From Neoarius graeffei (Eukaryota > Chordata > Actinopteri > Siluriformes > Ariidae): a stretch of DNA of 64,000 nt. Location of the stretch: contig NC_083577.1 of the NCBI RefSeq assembly GCF_027579695.1, forward strand, positions 34,230,698-34,294,697, written 5' to 3'. Below are positions 36,518-51,574 of this stretch, piece after piece. The notes below the pieces were generated by a model. That model did no database searches. It had not been told where the DNA came from and worked only from the letters and a program-made list of their open reading frames with translations. How positions within the stretch are numbered: position 1 is the stretch's first letter; every line of letters begins with the position of its first letter. A program made the translations under genes and the position numbers.

Positions 36518-37020
36518 CAGGGTTTTTTTCTAGAAAAATCTAGTATGAGGGCGCTCACCATGGCAAGGGAACGACGCGACCGGGAGGGGGGGGATGGTGC
36601 CGGTTGTCCGTCCCCCCCCTCCGCTGTGCGAAGCCTTTGAAAAATTGAGGCTACAATGGGACATTCTGAGGCTATCTGAGAGGGAAATTGTAACAAATTG
36701 TCTGTCAACATTGAAAAAGAAAGAAGTAATCTTCTTCTGCCCCGGACAGTCTTTGGCTTTCTTCCGTTTCGTGCCGCGGGATGACATCTTTAAATGCCCA
36801 AGTGTCAACAAAAACAACTCGCGAACTACTTCTGTCAAAAGCTCCCGCGCCGGTGGGTGAAACGTCATTCGGTCTCGAGAACTCTCGCTCTACAAGTCAG
36901 CTGACCTTGTATGTAACCCATGTCAAATCTCGCGAGAGCAACCGCGACAAGTAAACAACATGGCGCCTCAGTCTGGAAAACGCCAATTCGGATTGTTTTT
37001 GCACCATCTGGCGGTGTATC
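36518..37020 (-). mobile_element. hAT-like element remnant with a truncated ORF start
   Basis: The end at 36518, cagggtttttttctagaaaa, has a hAT-like CAGGG terminus. A minus-strand frame from ATG at 36785-36787 down to 36530 reads MSSRGTKRKKAKDCPGQKKI then TSFFF, like the basic, SFF-containing N terminus of hAT transposases or the ZMYM/THAP-like proteins derived from them. It then loses similarity before the terminus, as in an internally deleted copy. The opposite end is not located, so the right boundary is approximate. Confidence 0.45.
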
Positions 37021-37229
37021 TACAGTACTATGATTGGAATATTTTTGGAGTAATTATAACGTATTTGATGATCAGACACATTGTCACGTGGTGTTGCTGG
37101 GATGTTTTCACGGAGAAAAGATCGTTTTGAGAAAGATTGCATGTTGTGCAGTAGCATATAAGTGCATGGCCTAAGTGTGACTTGGGGTTCAATCAGCATT
37201 TCGGTAAGAGGGCGCACTCCGAGAGTACA

Positions 37230-37685
37230 GGCCAATTTATGCTGACAACCCAGTCCTCGCAGACGGCGCCGCAGATAGCGTCTGCGTAGCCCCCCCTCCC
37301 ACCTTCGCAGACACTCTGCTCGCACCTCCCAAAAATTGTGACCACCGCAGAAGCCTCGCAGACAAGAGGGCTCTGATTGGTCCACTCTACATCCGCTGTA
37401 CACGCACTTCCGCTTCCCTACTTTCCCGGTTTGGTTTGTTTTCACGACCGCCATTTTTAAAAACACGAGCGAAGATGGAGCAGCACGAAGAGCGGTTGAT
37501 CGAGGAAGTGAGGAAGTACGTACATCTATACGACTCCAGTTCTAGTCATTATCAGTAACCGGAGGATAAACACTCCACTAACCACACCCACCAACTACTC
37601 CTAGCGACTTCGCGCCCCCTTGCGTTGTGGCGGTGAATAACATCGCGCACGCCTATTACTCCCCGCTCAACGATAAATTACAACT
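37230..37685 (+). mobile_element. Harbinger-type remnant carrying a MADF start fragment
   Basis: The left end reads ggccaatttatgctgacaac. The right end near 37670, caacgataaattac, is a weak reverse complement. Inside, the sequence is GC-rich with repeated gcagac motifs and encodes the short MADF-like frame at 37475-37558. Mobile Harbinger elements carry a second gene for a MADF/Myb-like protein, which fits. Boundaries are approximate. Confidence 0.5.
37475..37558 (+). pseudogene. Fragment of a Harbinger MADF-domain protein (27 codons)
   Basis: The frame reads MEQHEERLIEEVRKYVHLYD and then seven more residues before a stop. The pattern of E-x-L-I-x-x-V-R-K-Y-x-x-L-Y-D is the start of a MADF DNA-binding domain, which is normally about 80-90 residues. 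It stops after the first helix, so it is a remnant of a transposon accessory gene. Confidence 0.6.
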
Positions 37686-40600
37686 GTCTGCGAAAGCCTT
37701 GTCGCAAGAGCATGCAGAGGCCTTGAGAGGGCGCAGCGCCCCTGTTCCCCGGTTTAGACAAAAGCCTGCCGAGGATTGTCAAGACTTCAGGCACACTTGT
37801 TTGTCCTTAGGTGTGAACGGAGTGCATTGTGTCTTGGAGTGTTGCAAGCGGCTGTCAGCTCCCCGAGCCTCTCGCTGTTCAAAATGTTATAGCTTAGCGT
37901 TAGTGACGGCTGGTGGAAAGAATCGGGTGTTCGTTCTCAGATGTGAGCGTGTCTCTCTTGAAGAAAGAAAGGGGGGAAAATGCTGAAATCCCCTTTGTGA
38001 GACAGCAGTTGTGATCGAGCGAGTCTTTCATTTAGAAGGCTTTCTTTGATGGTGGGAATTGCAAGCAAGATCAAAAGGAATCGCTCGGGCCACTCGGCGC
38101 TGTACCAAGCTGACGTATGTTGACTTTTCACATAAGTGCCTTTCAATTTATTTGTCCATTAACCATTTTATTGGGACACTTTTTCATGCTTTTGTTGGGT
38201 CTTTTGTTAGGAAACCGGCTGTTAGATACGCCACTTCATTGGTTTTATGGCCACTTTTCAATAGGGCAACCAAGAGCGCACACACCCTTACCAAAATAAA
38301 TAGGCACACACAGTCAAACACACACACACATGCACAGTAAATCACAAAGTGCTCTCTGCTTCATGGTGTAACTGTATCCTCTAAATGTCAGGATTCCTGG
38401 GGCTTGGAACCAAGGGGATGGGCAGTTGACAGCGAGTGTGTGTTGGACTCAACCTCCACAACACTATTCATTGCTACTGTCTGAACGACAGGCCAAAAGT
38501 GGCAGCCCTGGCCTATGGGTCCTACCACCCAGGCAAAAGGTGAGCAAATCCATGAAATCCTATCCACAACAGCTTGGGCCTCAGATGACTGTGATGTTCA
38601 TCCCATGGCGATTATGGTTTAAATGTCATTTAGAACAGATAGGATCTACCTCTGACAGAATGCTTGTGGCTGTCTAGCCTCTCTCTCTCTTTCTCTCTCC
38701 GTCTCTCTGGGTGCGACCTGAGGGCTGGTTTTGTCATGGCCATGCAACAGAGATTCCGAACGCTTCCTGCAGTTGATGATAAGCGTCTGTCACTTGGCAC
38801 AATAGCTTTCCCAGGGTTCCTCAGTAATTGTCATGTCGTTACAGAGCTAATGGTGCAGCAGCCGCCACAGGCTCCTCAGCCCCCAAAAAAATGAGATATA
38901 ATATATATTTATATCTCACTCCAAATCAAATAAATGGAAGACGCAAACGGGGCAAAAGCCTTCCTTAAACGAATCAAGGACGGAGTCCCAATTTTACAGA
39001 AGAGTGGTTACGATCAGTGGAATGTATGGGTGATGATGGCCGTAGCGGATAGACGGGAGCCGTGGGTTATTGTTCTGGGCACTGCAGGGGACAGCAAAGA
39101 TGGCACATCGTAGACAGATTTCATCAACCCGCCTCATTGAAAACGACACCATTTCCATGTAGAATTGCAGCGTGAGCTGGATACCAACTCTCGTTTCCCT
39201 GCCACTTCAGCCACCATGGAGTACACAAAAACCCCCAAAGCCAGGGTTTTTTTTTTTTTAAATTCTAATGGCAATAAAAATCAAGGGGTAGTTTTTAGTT
39301 ACCGCTCAATTTTATTCACACAAACACGTACGTGATGCAAGAGTACACACACTTGGGCTTCCCATCAGCAAATTAGCTGAATAAAGAGCCTCTCTTCGCC
39401 GGGTCGTTTGAGTGGCTAATTAGTCATCAACGCATGCTGTGGAGGGAGAAGGGGAGAGAGAGAGAGAGAGAGAGAGAGATATCAGCGTTTCATCACGAGG
39501 TAGAGCTTCAAACAGCATCTGATGAAAGCCAAATCACTTTAATTAAAACCTATTTGTATTTAGGGAAAAAATATAGTTTCAATCCAAGGATACAGGGAGC
39601 AGAGGAGGGGGAGAACAGTTTTGCTAGATGCAGGCAGAGATGTAAAGGCATTAGCTTTAGATAATGTGCTGACTTTATTACATGCACGGAGCGGAGACGG
39701 CGAGAGGAACTGACTCCGAGATTGGCCGTAATTTTCTCTTTGTGTCTAGTTTGGACCCGAGCCGTGTTAGCTAATAGCAGTTTGGCGGTGTTTTCTCTCT
39801 CCCTCTCCCCCCTCCTTCCTTCTCTAGCTGTCTCTTTGTGTGATAACGCCTCTTAGCACCACATCTATTATTGATGGAGCTCAGTGTTGCAGGTGCAGCA
39901 AATAAAAGTCTAACGTTCTAATATTCACTTTAGCAGATATCGGGCTCAATTAACACTAACCGATGACCGTCTTTGGTAGGAATGCTGGCGAGTGTGGTCT
40001 AATCAGAGATATGATTTGATCATTTCATTCATTAATTCATTCACACTTGGGATTAGTAGCACTAATATCATTGAGCACTAATTTAATTGTGAAATTTTAG
40101 TACTTTTTTTTATTTTTTTTTAAGATCTATTGACCAGATATTGTCATCATTACGGGCTTCAGCATCCGATTATTCAGATTCATAAAGCAGCTCCATTGTA
40201 GGGTTGCTCAGATAAATATGTACTCTTACAGGGTTTTTTTTTTTTTTCCCCCACCCCCCCACCCTTTCTTAATTTGTTTCTGGAAGCTATAACTGTACTG
40301 AATGTTCTCTTCTTCTCTCTGTGTCGCATGCTCGGGGAAAAAAAAAATCCATGACTGCAAATAAGCTCCATAACACAGGCAGTGAAAATAATTCAAGATG
40401 CAAAACTTCAGTCTACTGCTAAAATTTTCACTCTGTAACGCCGCTTCTTCTCACTCCGCATGGATAATTTACACACCTGCCATGTAGTCTAAAGCTCATA
40501 CAACCATCCCAAAATGCGCAAGCTTCATTTAACGCTGCTGTGAAGCTTCGTGCTTTTCAGGAAAGCTCAATTGTTAACGTCGAACCTACATATAAAAAGT

Positions 40601-40833
40601 TTTGTCAGAATAACGAGCAGTAACCTTATAAAAACATGTTGTATATTAATAGTATGTTAGTGTTGCATATTATCCATATACTCCTTTTTAAATATGGATA
40701 ATGCTGCTCGGGAGAGGTGGATATTATAGTCACGTGTTTTTGATGTAATTTGAATAAACCTGGTGTGTCAGTATTAAACAGTAACAACAGCTGCTTTTCT
40801 GCTGTACTCCAAATTGGTTGTGAGTTGGACTGA
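37686..40833. other. klf7 intron 1, non-coding DNA
   Basis: No gene recognised. A (GA)n run lies at about 39453-39479. The stretch 39960-40100, with several TAATT and ATTAG-type motifs, looks like plausible regulatory sequence but cannot be tested here. A small imperfect hairpin (gcatattatccatat with its complement) lies at about 40667-40703. Confidence 0.5.
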
Positions 40834-41640
40834 AACCAAGTCAAAGCCTTTTTAAACTAGGTTTGACATTCCATTACAAGCAAGAAGGTCCCACGGCAAC
40901 GTATACATACTGCCGACGTTTGGCTGTCCGAAGACTTGTAGTACATAGGCCTTGATGACGTACTATACACCGATCATCCATAACATTCAAACCACTGACC
41001 GGCAAAGTGAATATCATTTTCATTATCTCATTACAAGGGTGGGATATATTAGGCAGCAAGAGAACAGTCAGTTCTTGAAGTTGATGTGTTGATATGAAGC
41101 AGGAAAAATGGGTAAGCGTAAAGATCTGAGTGACTTTGACAAGGGCCAAATTGTGATGACTGGGACGGAGCATCTCCAAAATGGCACGTCTTCTGGGATG
41201 TAACTGGTATTGGTTAGTACCTACCAAAAGTGGTCCAAGGAAGGACAACCGGTGAACCAGCGACAGGGTCATGGGTGTCCAAGGCTCATTGATTGATTTT
41301 GCATGGGGAGCAAAAGCTAGTCTATGATGAAATTTGAATGAACCAAGTCAAAGCCATTTTATAACCAGGTTTGATGTTCCATTATAAGCAGAAAGGGTTT
41401 ATGGAAAGTCCTACGGAAATGTGTGTATATATACTGCTGACATTTGGCTGTCCATAGACCTGTAGTATGTAGGTCTTGATGTATTATACGCCATAACATA
41501 ATCAAACATAACATTAGATAGTGCCTACCAAAAGTGGTCCAAAGAAGGACGACTGGTGAACCAGCAACTGGATCATGGGCGACCAGGGCTCGTTGATTCG
41601 CATGAGGAGAGCAAAGGCTAGCCCGTCTGGTCCAATCCCG
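40834..41640. repeat. Tandem duplication covering the flank and 5' part of a Tc1 element
   Basis: Sequence from 40834 (aaccaagtcaaagcctttt) through the flank and Tc1 start recurs from 41341 (aaccaagtcaaagccatttt). Both copies include tttggctgtcc and the ccttgatg/tcttgatg stretch just before the transposon end. The second copy has lost most of the Tc1 start but regains it at gtgcctaccaaaagtggtcc (about 41522). The copies differ at many bases, so the event is old. Confidence 0.8.
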
Positions 41641-42400
41641 CAGAAGAGCTACTGTAGTGGAAATTGCTGAAAATGTTGATGCTGGCTATGATGGAAAGTT
41701 GTCAGAACACACAGTGCATAGTAGCTTGCTGCGTGTGGGGCCATGTAGCCACAGACTAGTCAGTGTGCCCATGCTGACCCCGTCCACTGCTGAAAGCACC
41801 TACAATGGGCTTGTGTGCATCAGAACTGGACCTTGGAGCAATGGGTGTAGATAGCCTGGGATGATGAATCACGTTTACTTTTACATCCTGTAGACGGCTG
41901 CGTTTGTGTGTTTGCATTGTTTACCTTGGGAAATGATTGCACCAGGATGCACTATAGGAAGAAAGCAAGCCAGCAGAGGCAGTGTGATGCTCTGTGTAAT
42001 GTTTTGCTGGTGGGAAACCTTTGATCCTGGCATTCATATGGATGTTACTTTGACACGTAGCCTGCTACCTACCTAAAGATTGTTGCAGAGCAAGTACACC
42101 CCTTCATGGCAACGGTATTCCCTAATGGCAGTGTCCTCTTTCAGCAGGATAATGCTCCCTGCCACACTGTAAAAATTGTTCAGGAAAGGTTTAAGCAACA
42201 TGACAAATGGTTCAAGCTATTGACTTGGCTTCCAAATTCCCCAGATCTCAGTCTAGTCGAGCATTTGTGGGATGTGCTGGACAAATAAGGTCCTACCTCG
42301 GAACTTACCAGGCTTAAAGGATCTGCTGCTAATGTCTTGGTGCCAGATACTACAGCACACCTTCAGCGGTCTTACGGAGTCCATGCCTCAATGGGTCACA
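40968..42400 (+). pseudogene. Degenerate Tc1-like transposon with broken transposase
   Basis: The left end, caccgatcatccataacatt, follows a TA dinucleotide at 40966-40967, as expected for Tc1/mariner insertion. The transposase start at 41108 reads MGKRKDLSDFDKGQIVMT and soon hits a stop. A C-terminal piece at 42106-42288 retains FQQDNAPCHT and NSPDLxxVEHLWDVLD, which hold the second Asp and the final acidic residue of the DDE catalytic triad. The copy has frameshifts, stops and an internal duplication. The right inverted repeat is not recognisable. It is inactive. Confidence 0.9.
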
Positions 42401-42499
42401 GGGGGGGTGATAATTTGGCTGTTTGGGATATTTAAAATATGCTTACGAGTTGGTTGTAAACCCTACTCTCAAATAAAAAGAAACCTTTGCATTAATATT

Positions 42500-42960
42500 T
42501 AACTCATCTGGCCGTAGGCCAGGCCGGATGAGCTTATGCGATCACGCGTTGTCTGTCCATCGTCGTCTGTCCAATTTACAAAAATTGCTACTCCTCCTCC
42601 AGGATTGATTGGATTTTGGTCAAACTCGCATACAATGTTCCCCAGGTGAGTGTGCATAAAAGTTGTCAAGACGGTGGCGCCACCTGTCCTATTTATGATT
42701 TTATGGGCGCTTGAACATTTTGAGTGACTTGTCACACCAAACATTACTGTTCGTAAACTGTTAATATTTTCACTGAAACTCACCCAGAAGACTCTAAAGA
42801 CATATTCCAACAAGAATTGTTTCCCAGGTAGGTTCACGTGCCATGGATGCGGCTACACAGAGGTCATATACAACTTAACAAAAATCGCTACTCCTACCAC
42901 AGGACTGATCAGATTTCAAACTCGCACACAGCAGTGGCCAGTAGCTCCAGCCTCATAGCG
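42500..42960. repeat. Interspersed repeat with GGCCGTAGGCC palindrome
   Basis: A short palindromic unit at about 42503-42532 (catctggcc, then ggccggatg) is followed by sequence reading gcgttgtctgtccatcgtcg and then caaaaattgctactcctcc. A related block, caaaaatcgctactcctac, recurs at about 42880-42899. I take it as a dispersed fish repeat of unknown class. Confidence 0.45.
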
Positions 42961-44070
42961 GCTTTTTTTTAAACCTAAGTGTAGTTTGCAGCCAAAGACA
43001 ATACATATGCATTGTGTGCTATGGTTAAGGGAGTAGATGAGGATGTGTGAGTATAAGCTCTAGATGTTTCTAAAGTTAAAATAATGGAACTGCTGCAGTT
43101 CTAATTTGTACTGATGACATGAAGGAATGAGCCGGAGGGGGTGGTTTTTTGTTTTTTTGCTTCCCCCCCCCCACCCCGATGCTCCTCTAACCCTGCTGCC
43201 AAAGTGCTTTTGCTGTGACATGTGGAACGGAACACTCTAATATCCAAACTAGTCAATGTGACTGGAGAATAATATTGTTAGACCGTTAGAAAAGAAACTG
43301 CTGAATAGGCAGTCAGTGAGCCATAGACTCTCTCTCTCTCTCTCTCTCGTGTGCTCATGCTCAACTGAAGTATTTCTCACTTTAATGAATCCTCCTTCAC
43401 AAAAGCAGGCTAAAGGTTTATTATCTTAAGCAAGGTGCTCCTTTGTAGTGAAATACCATGAAGAGACTAGACTGAGGAAAACCATACCTTCCCGTCGTGG
43501 TTAGCAAGTTATGAAAATTCTTCGGATGTTTGATTTCTCTCCCAGAGAGATATCAAGAGGGAGGGCAGAGCAGCCCGCCCAACACCTGTGATTGATCGCT
43601 CCAAACTGCTTGTTTCTCTTGCAAGTGTGTGTGTGTTGACAACCCCACAGTGAAATGAAACCCACCAGCAGAAATTGGTTTGCCAGCCAGTTTCATTGAT
43701 TTGCCAGTAAGCTGTGGCTGCTGATATTTCGTAAAACTATTCTAGCATATACCTACTAATGGCATGACCCTTGCCTAGAGGTTTAGCTACCTCTTCTGTT
43801 AAAATTAATTAACTGTCAAAGCTATTAAGGTTTATTATTGGTGTGTTTGGTATTTTAATGGCATCGTTTTCAAATCGAGCTGGTTTTCCCTGTTTAATAT
43901 TGTATTGTTAGACTTTGTGTGGCATTAGGATCGCTTGACTTCCCCATTTAAGCAGTTAATTAAACAAGCGATTTATCAGGAAGTACAAGCTTATTAGTGT
44001 CCTGCTGGAAAGTAACTAGAGTTATCTGTGTTTGACCTTCTGTCTTTCTCCCTGTTTCTCTTTTCTACAG
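42961..44070 (+). other. klf7: End of klf7 intron 1 with splice acceptor
   Basis: Non-coding sequence with a C-run at about 43164 and (TC)n at about 43330. The last 40 bases are pyrimidine-rich (ctgtctttctccctgtttct) and end in tacag at 44066-44070, a good acceptor for exon 2. Confidence 0.7.
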
Positions 44071-44680
44071 ACGTGTCTAGAGCTGGAACGGTATCTACAG
44101 ACCGAGCCCAAGCGACTGTCCGACCTCTTTGATGAGGATCTGGACTGCTTGTTGACACCAGGTTTCATGAAGGGGGACAGCGACGAGGACCTGATGGATC
44201 CACTGCTTCCCAGCCTGTCAGACCAGCCGAGTCCGCCACCACTGCTCGTGTCTCTGCCCAAAAACCTTCACACTCCAGCCAGTGGTAAGACCACTGAGGC
44301 AGGGGCGAAAGAGGGCAATGGGGGCGTCCACCCAGCACAGCTGAGTGCCGTCACCTCACTAACGCCACCCTCCTCACCAGAACTGGGCCGGCACCTGGTC
44401 AAGCCAACGCAGACCCTCACCGCCACACCTGATGGCACGCTCACGCTCAAGTTGGTGGCAAAGAAAGTGGGGTTGGCCACTGCCAAATTGGTGGCGACAC
44501 AGTCATTGCCTTCACCACCAGCCCGGGGAGCACAGAGCGATGGAGAAGGAGGCTTGGGATCAGCAGGAATTGGTGACATCCCAGAGAACAAGAAGAGGGT
44601 CCACCGCTGCCAGTTCAATGGCTGCAGGAAGGTTTACACAAAGAGTTCCCACTTGAAGGCACACCAGAGGACACACACAG
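44071..44680 (+). CDS. klf7: klf7 coding exon 2 (residues 35-238): regulatory region and zinc finger 1
   Basis: The exon starts [13 protein letters not shown], the conserved KLF6/7 continuation of the activation domain. Acidic patches follow (DLFDEDLD at 52-59; DSDEDLMD at 70-77), then a poorly conserved Ser/Pro-rich stretch. [13 protein letters not shown] (127-139) and [11 protein letters not shown] (156-166) match human KLF7 and separate it from KLF6. ENKKRVHRC (206-214) is the basic segment before the fingers and likely part of the nuclear import signal. Finger 1 has ligands C214, C219, H232 and H236. The exon ends after the first base of the G238 codon, in phase 1. Compared with human KLF7 the 60-125 region is the least conserved. 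Retention of intron 2 would add EIPSNLQGM and stop at 44710-44712. Confidence 0.97.
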
Positions 44681-47951
<3,271 letters not shown>

Positions 47952-48173
47952 TAAGACACACGCTATCATAGACGTACTCGGCTTCCTTCTTCGAGACCGT
48001 GTGATTAGAAGGCTCTCTCCCAAACCGTCTCTCTGCATCTGAGCAGCAGGCACTTGAACCTGTCTCACTCTGTCTATCAAAGTTGCTTTCTCGCAATCCC
48101 CTCGTGCACACAAATAAAATTCCTTTCAGCTGGGAATCGGCAACACTAAACTGTCTTGCTCTGAAGTGTTGCG

Positions 48174-48177
<4 letters not shown>

Positions 48178-48234
<57 letters not shown>
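48178..48234. repeat. (TC)n microsatellite
   Basis: Uninterrupted run of about 57 bases in intron 3, followed by ccacccccc-type sequence. Confidence 0.95.
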
Positions 48235-48236
<2 letters not shown>

Positions 48237-48393
48237 CCCCCCTACCCCACCATACCCTGAAATTCTCTCTGAAGCACAGCAGCATTTGTTGTGTGCTGGG
48301 ATAGATCGTTTGGCAGTTAGTTTAAGACTCCCGTTCCCTCATGAGTAGTTCATTCACAGTCCAGTCCTGTGATACTCGTTACAAAATTACTGC

Positions 48394-48396
<3 letters not shown>

Positions 48397-48476
<80 letters not shown>
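48397..48476. repeat. (TC)n microsatellite with one TGTG interruption
   Basis: About 80 bases of TC repeats, broken once at about 48439 by tgtg. It lies 160 bases from the previous array, so the two may mispair. Confidence 0.95.
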
Positions 48477-48479
<3 letters not shown>

Positions 48480-50254
48480 GTCTCTTCCCATCTGCCCCCT
48501 TCCTTCTCCCCACTGGTACAGTGTGGATTGACTCAAGAGAATAGAGAGGGGGAAAAATAAGGGGGTGTGTTTCAAATACTCGAGTTATATAACAGCAATA
48601 AAAGGAACTTGGCATGGTTTTCGGAAGATGGACCAGACCATGCTCGACTACATGGTTATATACGACTTGTGAAGGGGGGAAAAGGGCAGCATTTAAATCC
48701 AAGCTTTTAAATCTGCCTTGTCAGTCCAAACTTTCTTTTTTTTTTTTTTTTTTAAATACCCCCCCCCCAAAAAAAAGTATGCTTTTCAGAGCATAATCAT
48801 GCGAGAGACGAGCACCTACACACAAATAGTTCATTCAGACGCACACACGCTAACACAGTACATCAAACGTTGTCATTACATCCCACAGTCCTGTCAGAAA
48901 TCAAAGCTCTCTTTGTCTCTGTGTGATGTGACAGTGATGGGTTTGGGGAGGACTGATTGAGCGTGTGTGGATGCGTGTGCGAGTGACAAAGGAAGTGTGT
49001 GTTTCCAAAAGGGAAAAAAAAAAAAGAGGAGCACAAGCAAGAGTTCCATGCACACAGGGGTAGCTTTGAGTGATGGCCTGTCAGTCGACAATAGTAGGAT
49101 GCTGTCATTCGGGCCGGCCGCCTGGTGCAAATTACACGACATGGCTGCACGTGCACACCCGAGCCTGCTCCAGGTGGAAGAACAATTATACACGGCTCCC
49201 CAGCCTGCTGCCAGCTTACCACCATCACATGGGTCGCGTCTCATGCGTTCAGAAGACATCCATCCAGATCTACTCGCCTGCTCCATCAACAAACCTCGAC
49301 GATAGAGTAGTCTCCGAACGCTGTCCCAACACTCCTAATTGCGCTAGGTTTTGAAGATGAACTAGGAAGGGCTTTTGGTACAGAATTCACTAGTGTTGAC
49401 TGTAGGGAAAAGCAAGACTTGGCACATGGATGTAGAACGCAGCACAGTACGCTCACTGATGGTCTCTGATGCCAAGCTTTTGACAACAGCTGGGAATGGA
49501 AGTTAAGACAGAGTTCACTTCGGTCAACCCCGGGGAGCTTTTTAAATTGGGCTCTCCGGTTCGTGTTTCTTTGAATTGGACTTAATATTAACCCATGCAG
49601 AACCTCGCTGCAGAGGTGTCTAATCCGGTTGGAGAGGATACTACTCGGTACATTTGCTAGTGCTCATGTTCACAGCCATAATAAAAGGAAGTGCAGAGTT
49701 TGTTCATTTTGACCACCATGACTCACATGGAGATGGTGGTTTACTTTAAGAGAACTTTGTAACAACAAGCAGAAAAATCTATTTATGGATGCACCAGTAG
49801 ATCCTGCTATTGGGTATTGGTCCATCCATTACCATACTCACATACTTGTAAAAAATAAATTAAAAAAATGCTCCAATACCACGTGAGGCTCTGTGATGTA
49901 CAGTTGGTCGAGCGTATGTTGTAAGACAGAGGACGTGAAATTAATAACATATCAGGTGAAAAGTCAAATTCAGTCCAAACTGCTCTCGTTGAATTCAGAA
50001 TTGAATGCCGAGCAACATACTTTTTACAGAATTAAAATGCTTATCTGTTCTTCATATATTACAAATCAAAGATTGGGAAAAAAAGGCTTAATTTTTAGAA
50101 AACTGCTGTAATATCCTGTATAAGGATCACATGGTCCAGAATGGGCCTCATTAACCAATGAGGTCAAATGTTTTTTCTTAATAACTTCTCTATTTTTAAA
50201 GATATTTACATGGAAATTGGCAGGAACATAGATGATTATATACTGAATACCAAG

Positions 50255-51064
50255 TTTGAACAAGAGTGCTCTGAGAGCACAATATCCCCCGCTGGCAACT
50301 GTGCCATAACTCTGGTAAAATGCGACTGAATTGAACGAAATTGCAATATGCCTATTACTGACATATAACAAGGAATCCTGTCAAATTTTCGTGAAATTTC
50401 TCCAAAAATTGTGAGAGGAGTTGATTTCAGAAGGTGAGTACCCTTCCCGGGATGGACATTGCCATGACATAATCCCCCTTCAGGCCTTTCGGCTCGCGGG
50501 GGATAAAAATTGGTAAAATCAAAAATTAGCATTTATTTAATATTAGTTATGCTAATTAGGTAAAACGTTCAATCTGTATACTCAATAAAAAAAGTAATAA
50601 AACGTTATTTCTACTACCTTCTTTGTGCTCTATAGGCCTTTGTAGTTCTCAAAAGTAAGGCTTACTAGTGTTTATATTAAAGAATATGAATGATAATATT
50701 CACAGCTTTCAAGGCGAACCTCAAAAAAACTGTGACATCCACATCCAATAAACAGTTCACGTTAACTGAATTGAAATTGACACTGGAGTTTCTGACTTCC
50801 GGTTTTTATTATCCCCCATTGGCTGAAAGGCCCGAAGGGGGATTATGTCGTGGTGATGTCCGTCCCAGGAAGGGTACTCACCTTCTGAAATCGACTCCTT
50901 CACAATTTTTGGAGGAATTTCACGAAACTTGACAGGATTCTTTTGTTGTACAGTATGTCGGTAATATGCATATTGCAATTTCGTTCAATTCAGTCACATT
51001 TTACCAGAGTCCTGGCATAGTTGCCAGCGGGGGGTATTGTCCTCTCGGAGCATTCTTGTTTAAA
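50255..51064. mobile_element. Large inverted repeat (arms ~256-262 bp, spacer ~290 bp)
   Basis: The arm at 50255-50510 runs from tttgaacaagagtgctc to gcgggggataaaaat. The arm at 50803-51064 carries the same sequence in reverse complement, with scattered substitutions (atcccccgctggcaact against agttgccagcggggggt). The symmetrical structure suggests a foldback DNA element or a head-to-head pair of one repeat. The spacer encodes nothing. Inner ends carry aggccttt/ggcccgaa motifs; superfamily unknown. Confidence 0.8.
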
Positions 51065-51574
51065 ATATCATTCCGACCACTCCGATCTCAATATTTTTTC
51101 ATCAGAACAACTCGTTATATTCTAAAATAGTTATTTATTTACATGAATCACTTTGATTTGAAAAAAATAAGTAGGTAAAGCTATGAAAACTCGCTTCAAG
51201 GTCTCCCATGAAGCATAACATCAAAACTAGCTGAGGGGAAAATTTTGCTGAATACTTGATCAGAAACCGAGAGACCGAGAGAACATCCCTATAAAAGTTA
51301 TCTGATTGATATTCAAGAGTAATCCAGTCGGAAACCAATCAGAAGAGAGAGAGAGAGAGAGAGGACCTGACCGCTTTCCCATGACTCAAAAAGCACCGGC
51401 AGTTTCCCGACATCCCACAAGCAGAGTGTACTCTGTTGTACCAACTTCAACCTGCCGTTACTCCCAAAGTACTGAACAGATCTTAAGGAGAGACATTTCT
51501 TTGGGAAGCAGAGGTTATAAGCTTTTTAAGGATAGAAAATATTCAAGAGTTAAGCAATGACTGATTTGGAAACT

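Noticed and set aside
36220..36543. 107-codon ORF in intron 1
   Set aside because: No family resemblance and no splice context; it ends in the hAT-like terminus at 36518.
37020..37466. 148-codon minus-strand ORF
   Set aside because: It covers the left part of a Harbinger-type remnant in the opposite strand to its real coding fragment, and shows no known domain.
48178..48476. RERERE or SLSLSL frames as coding sequence
   Set aside because: They are translations of (TC)n microsatellites.
48863..49305. Overlapping ORFs of 112-132 codons on both strands in intron 3
   Set aside because: Both strands are open over the same bases without similarity to known proteins; low-complexity and homopolymer tracts explain part of them.
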